A stretch of 16,610 nt of DNA from Bacteroidales bacterium UBA1195 (GTDB lineage: Bacteria; Bacteroidota; Bacteroidia; Bacteroidales; WCHB1-69). The stretch covers positions 1-16,610 of the forward strand of contig DBYD01000053.1 in the NCBI GenBank assembly GCA_002309855.1, given 5' to 3'. Shown here piece by piece: positions 13,460 through 16,610 of the stretch; position 1 is the stretch's first letter; each line of letters begins with the position of its first letter. Under the pieces are notes generated by a model. The model was given only the letters and a program-made list of their open reading frames with translations. It did no database searches and was not told the DNA's origin. The translations under genes were made by a program, and so were the position numbers.

Positions 13460-16400
13460 TCTCCTTGAAGTTCTCCACCTGCTCCATCACCTCGCGGAAG
13501 ACCTCGGGCGTGTATTGTGGCGGATAACCGTTCTTCACAAGGCATATCTTGATGTCTTGTTTCAGTTGGTTGCGGACATTTTGGTTGTTGAGCCAGTCGG
13601 CGAAGGTTGACTTGGTATCGATGATTTCCTTGATCTTTCTAGCAAGACTCTTGCATTTCTCGTTCACCACGATTCCATCAACGGTCTTGTCTTCGCCATA
13701 GACGAAGTTGTTCTTATCACGCAAATGGATGAGGATGTCGTAGAAGGCCTTCTCCTCGAAGGTGAGGTCCAATTTGCGGAAGCTCTCTCGATCCGCCTGC
13801 ATCTCGTTAAGGATGCCAAGTGCCTGCTCCGTTGCCTTCCTGATGATACTCTCTGAGGTCTCTTCCTGCGCGGTACCCGCTTCTTGTTCGGAAAGGAATT
13901 TCCTCCTTTCATGGTACTGGGTGATGGTGGCTTCAAGTAATTCTTGGAATCTCTTGGAAGCAAGCTGGTTAGTTTTGCTGTATTCGGTAATCTGCTTGCG
14001 CAACAACTTCACGAGCATCTCCAACTTTGACGCAGGCATCTTGATGTCCGAAAGACGTTCGGTAAACTCAGGTCCGAAGATGTCCATCTCGTCGCCTTCT
14101 TCAAGGATGCTTTCCACATTGTTGTATTTCAGGGCCTCCTCCACCATCTTGGCCACACGGCGGTTCATGGTGTCGGTGTCGGGCGCATCGGTGCCGCACA
14201 TTTTGTAAATCATGCCGGCGATAGCCATGAAGCATTGCGCCAACGCTTCTTCCGCTTCGCCCAATTCGCCCGAAGGCTGGCAAAGGTCGTAAGCCTTTCG
14301 CATCCGCTTCACCTCTTGCAGGAAGTAGGTCTTGAAGCTGACCTTCTTGGTCTTTTTCCCGTCTTTGCTCACCGAGTTCAGAATCTCAGTGGAAGCAAAG
14401 ACATACTCTGCCGCTTTTGCCAACAGCGTGTAACGGGTGGCAGGGTCAGTATCGGGATTCAGGAATGGCGTCAGGTCATAGTCCTTGAACATGGTCTTAA
14501 GGATTTCCAAATGCTCGCGGAATATGAGTGTGGCCTGCTCGATGTCATCTGGCGAGGGCGCCAGCGAACCGACGCCGCTTCCATTTCCTCCTCCACCGTA
14601 TATCTTCATGGCCTCCATCATGTAGTCGCGAATGCCAATATAATCGACAATCAAGCCATATTCCTTGCCAGGATATTTGCGGTTTACACGGCTGATGGTT
14701 TGTATCAACGAATGTTTCTGCAACGGCTTGTCATTGTACATATAGGTGAGGCATTCCACATCGAAGCCTGTAATCCACATATCCACGACAATGACAATGC
14801 GGAAGTTGGAGTGTTCCTGCTTGAAAGCAGCGTCCAACTCGTCACTTCGTTGGTCGTTTTTCACACCACCAAGATAGTTGTACATCTCCGCTGGGTCGTT
14901 GCTGCCCACACTGGCCACCATGGCTAGGGTTGGCATTTCCTTCAGCTTCTTCAACTCTTCGAGAGAAACCACAACACCTTCCGGCGTCTTCCGCTCCTCA
15001 AACCATTCGGGATAATGCTCCCTGAATTTCGTCAACAATTCATAGGCTATCTTACGGTTGGCACACACCACCATGGCTTTTTGCACTCTTTCAGGGTCGT
15101 TAGCCACCGCCGAAACATAGTGGTCGTGGATATCGATAGCCAACTTGTCGAGTCGATCTGGCTCACCCAACAGCACCTCCAACGAACTCATGGCTCTTTT
15201 GCTCTTTAAGACATCCTCTTTGGAGGAGCCTTCTTCGGCGCACTTCGAGTAGTATGCCTCAATATCCTTCACCCTTTCTTGATTGAGTAGCACTTTAGCA
15301 ATGCGCGGGTGATACTTGATGGAAACGGTGATTTCATCGGCCACAGCCTGGTCCATCGTGTAGCGGTCAATCTCGTCGCCGAAGGTTTGGTAGGTCTCGG
15401 CAATAGGCGTGCCAGTAAAGCCCACAAAGGTGGCATTAGGCAAGGCCTCGCGAAGCACCTTGGCGTAGGGCTTCGACACCATAGCCTTCATGTTTTCGTC
15501 GGCATCCTCGCTGAACTGGATGCGGCGCGAGCCTTCAATCTGTGTCCTATGGGCCTCGTCGCTGAAACAAATAATGTTGCTGCGTTCGTTGATGAGCCCA
15601 ATCGGATCTTCTTTTCGGTCGCAGAACTTTTGAATGGTGCAAATATAGAAGCCACCACTTTGGCGCCCCTTCAACTCCTCACGAAGTTTCTTACGGGTCG
15701 GCACAATCATCACCTCTCCCAATCCCAAAAATTCCGTGCTCTTGGTGAACAACTTGGCTCCTTGTTTTTGCAGGTCTTCGCGGTCAACAATCATCAGAAT
15801 AGTAGGTGAACCAATCTCAGCAGTACAACGCATGGAGAGCTGCCGCGCCAGAAATGCCATTGTATAGGTCTTTCCGCATCCAGTGGCTCCGAAGTAGGTG
15901 CCGCCTTTGCCGCTCTTGTTTTTAACCGACTTAATGACACTCTCGCGCAACAATCGCGTGGCGAAGAATTGCGGATAGCGGCACACGATTTCCTTCTCAT
16001 CGCGGTCGAAGTTCTTGTCTTGGAAATAGACGTAATCCCTGAAGATTTCAAGGAAACGCTCAGGGCGATACACGCCCTTTACCATGGTCTGCAACTCATC
16101 AAAAGGCATGGTTGAAACCTTGTCACCGTCCTCCACGCGTCGCCAAGCATAGAAGTGCTCATAAGGCGCACGAACAGTGCCCAAACGGGTCTTCACGCCA
16201 TCGCTGATGCAGGCCAACGGGCAATAATGAAGCAGGTGTGGAATATCTCTCCAATACCGTATGTTGATTTGCTCCCAAGCATCATAAACCGTGGCATTGG
16301 CATCGGCTGGGTTCTTCAGCTCGATGATGCAGACGGGCATACCGTTTACATAAAGCAGCACATCGGGACGGCGGTTTTTCAGCGCGCCGTTGTTGATATA

Positions 16401-16610
16401 GTCCACCGTAAACTGGTTGACCACGCGGAAAATGTTGTTGTTTGGCTTGTCGGGGTTGTCAACCTTGGAAAAGTCAATGAGGGATATCATTCGTGGCTCA
16501 CCTTTCTGGGTGACATACTGAAGGCCATCCACCATCCAGCCGTACACCTTGTGGAGCGTGGCAAAGTCGGAGTCGGCACCCACCAGGCGCACTTTGTCGG
16601 CAATCTGGCG
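13449..16610 (-). CDS. hsdR: Type I restriction endonuclease, R (motor/nuclease) subunit, 5' end outside window
   Basis: 1053 codons, open to the window edge; the GTG at 16592 is internal. Numbering from that GTG: the HSDR_N nuclease has PD at 76-77 and E-L-K at 91-93 (PDVLLYVNGMPVCIIELKNP). The helicase motor has Walker A GATGCGKTYT (235-244), DEAH at 345-348, a FVGFTGTPI motif, and QTISRVNR near the end of RecA domain 2. The C-terminal helical region (FEEKAFYDILIHLRDKNNF, then YPPQYTPEVFREVMEQVE) is the conserved HsdR C-terminus. HsdR translocates DNA with ATP and cuts at a distance when HsdM2-HsdS signals an unmethylated site. Probably 50-100 N-terminal residues are missing. No intact hsdM or hsdS is in view; they may lie upstream. 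It is translationally coupled to the NTPase gene. Confidence 0.96.
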   Translation of the reverse strand, partial: RQIADKVRLVGADSDFATLHKVYGWMVDGLQYVTQKGEPRMISLIDFSKVDNPDKPNNNIFRVVNQFTVDYINNGALKNRRPDVLLYVNGMPVCIIELKNPADANATVYDAWEQINIRYWRDIPHLLHYCPLACISDGVKTRLGTVRAPYEHFYAWRRVEDGDKVSTMPFDELQTMVKGVYRPERFLEIFRDYVYFQDKNFDRDEKEIVCRYPQFFATRLLRESVIKSVKNKSGKGGTYFGATGCGKTYTMAFLARQLSMRCTAEIGSPTILMIVDREDLQKQGAKLFTKSTEFLGLGEVMIVPTRKKLREELKGRQSGGFYICTIQKFCDRKEDPIGLINERSNIICFSDEAHRTQIEGSRRIQFSEDADENMKAMVSKPYAKVLREALPNATFVGFTGTPIAETYQTFGDEIDRYTMDQAVADEITVSIKYHPRIAKVLLNQERVKDIEAYYSKCAEEGSSKEDVLKSKRAMSSLEVLLGEPDRLDKLAIDIHDHYVSAVANDPERVQKAMVVCANRKIAYELLTKFREHYPEWFEERKTPEGVVVSLEELKKLKEMPTLAMVASVGSNDPAEMYNYLGGVKNDQRSDELDAAFKQEHSNFRIVIVVDMWITGFDVECLTYMYNDKPLQKHSLIQTISRVNRKYPGKEYGLIVDYIGIRDYMMEAMKIYGGGGNGSGVGSLAPSPDDIEQATLIFREHLEILKTMFKDYDLTPFLNPDTDPATRYTLLAKAAEYVFASTEILNSVSKDGKKTKKVSFKTYFLQEVKRMRKAYDLCQPSGELGEAEEALAQCFMAIAGMIYKMCGTDAPDTDTMNRRVAKMVEEALKYNNVESILEEGDEMDIFGPEFTERLSDIKMPASKLEMLVKLLRKQITEYSKTNQLASKRFQELLEATITQYHERRKFLSEQEAGTAQEETSESIIRKATEQALGILNEMQADRESFRKLDLTFEEKAFYDILIHLRDKNNFVYGEDKTVDGIVVNEKCKSLARKIKEIIDTKSTFADWLNNQNVRNQLKQDIKICLVKNGYPPQYTPEVFREVMEQVENFKENEE

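Noticed and set aside
14235..15809. Long + strand open frames opposite hsdR (230 and 166 codons)
   Set aside because: They mirror the codon structure of hsdR on the other strand and show no domain of their own.

Overview
The window looks like a chromosomal segment of a Bacteroidales-type bacterium (phylum Bacteroidota). The grounds are: a DPP-IV-type exopeptidase; a GluRS with a long insertion after KLSKR that I associate with Bacteroidetes enzymes; promoters with the phylum's TAnnTTTG -7 element about 20-25 nt before start codons; start sites without strong Shine-Dalgarno sequences; and a tandem CTnTnAA heptamer repeat between genes. I cannot name the species.

Left part (1-5818, all + strand) is mostly housekeeping. 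It holds the C-terminal two thirds of a dipeptidyl peptidase IV, gltX, a Panacea-domain protein with a one-base-overlapping partner (a candidate toxin-antitoxin pair), a small CxxC zinc-ribbon protein overlapping a uracil-DNA-glycosylase-like gene, and a nitroreductase-like protein with a lipoprotein-type N-terminus.

Right part (5814-16610, all - strand) is a defence or accessory island. Read in the direction of transcription it contains: hsdR of a type I restriction system (5' end outside the window); a 1193-residue YobI/KAP-type membrane P-loop NTPase whose start overlaps the hsdR stop by 11 bp; a remnant of an unrecognised gene; a secreted protein of unknown function; an XRE regulator; a DUF2971 protein; a HigB-like toxin; and a HigA-type antitoxin fused to an ImmA/IrrE metallopeptidase domain. 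The XRE gene and the higB-higA pair each have a TACTTTTG -7 element with a perfect inverted repeat just upstream, as expected for autoregulation.

The least expected feature is what lies between these genes. The short gaps hold gene ends rather than filler: an HsdS C-terminal tail (8520-8579) between the XRE stop and the DUF2971 start, an HsdM C-terminal tail (5872-6270), a second copy of the DUF2971 3' end (8966-8993), about 19 codons of an archaeal-type ATPase (5814-5870), and an unidentified C-terminal tail (9764-9891). Two direct repeats mark junctions: 28 bp at 7756-7783 and 8966-8993 around the XRE-DUF2971 unit, and 11 bp at 5871-5881 and 6262-6272 around the hsdM remnant. I read this as a hotspot where defence cassettes have repeatedly replaced one another, leaving 3' tails of a type I R-M locus behind. 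No hsdM or hsdS able to serve the hsdR is visible; they may lie beyond 16610. No integrase, transposase, CRISPR array, tRNA or rRNA was seen. No gene-free stretch exceeds 300 bases.
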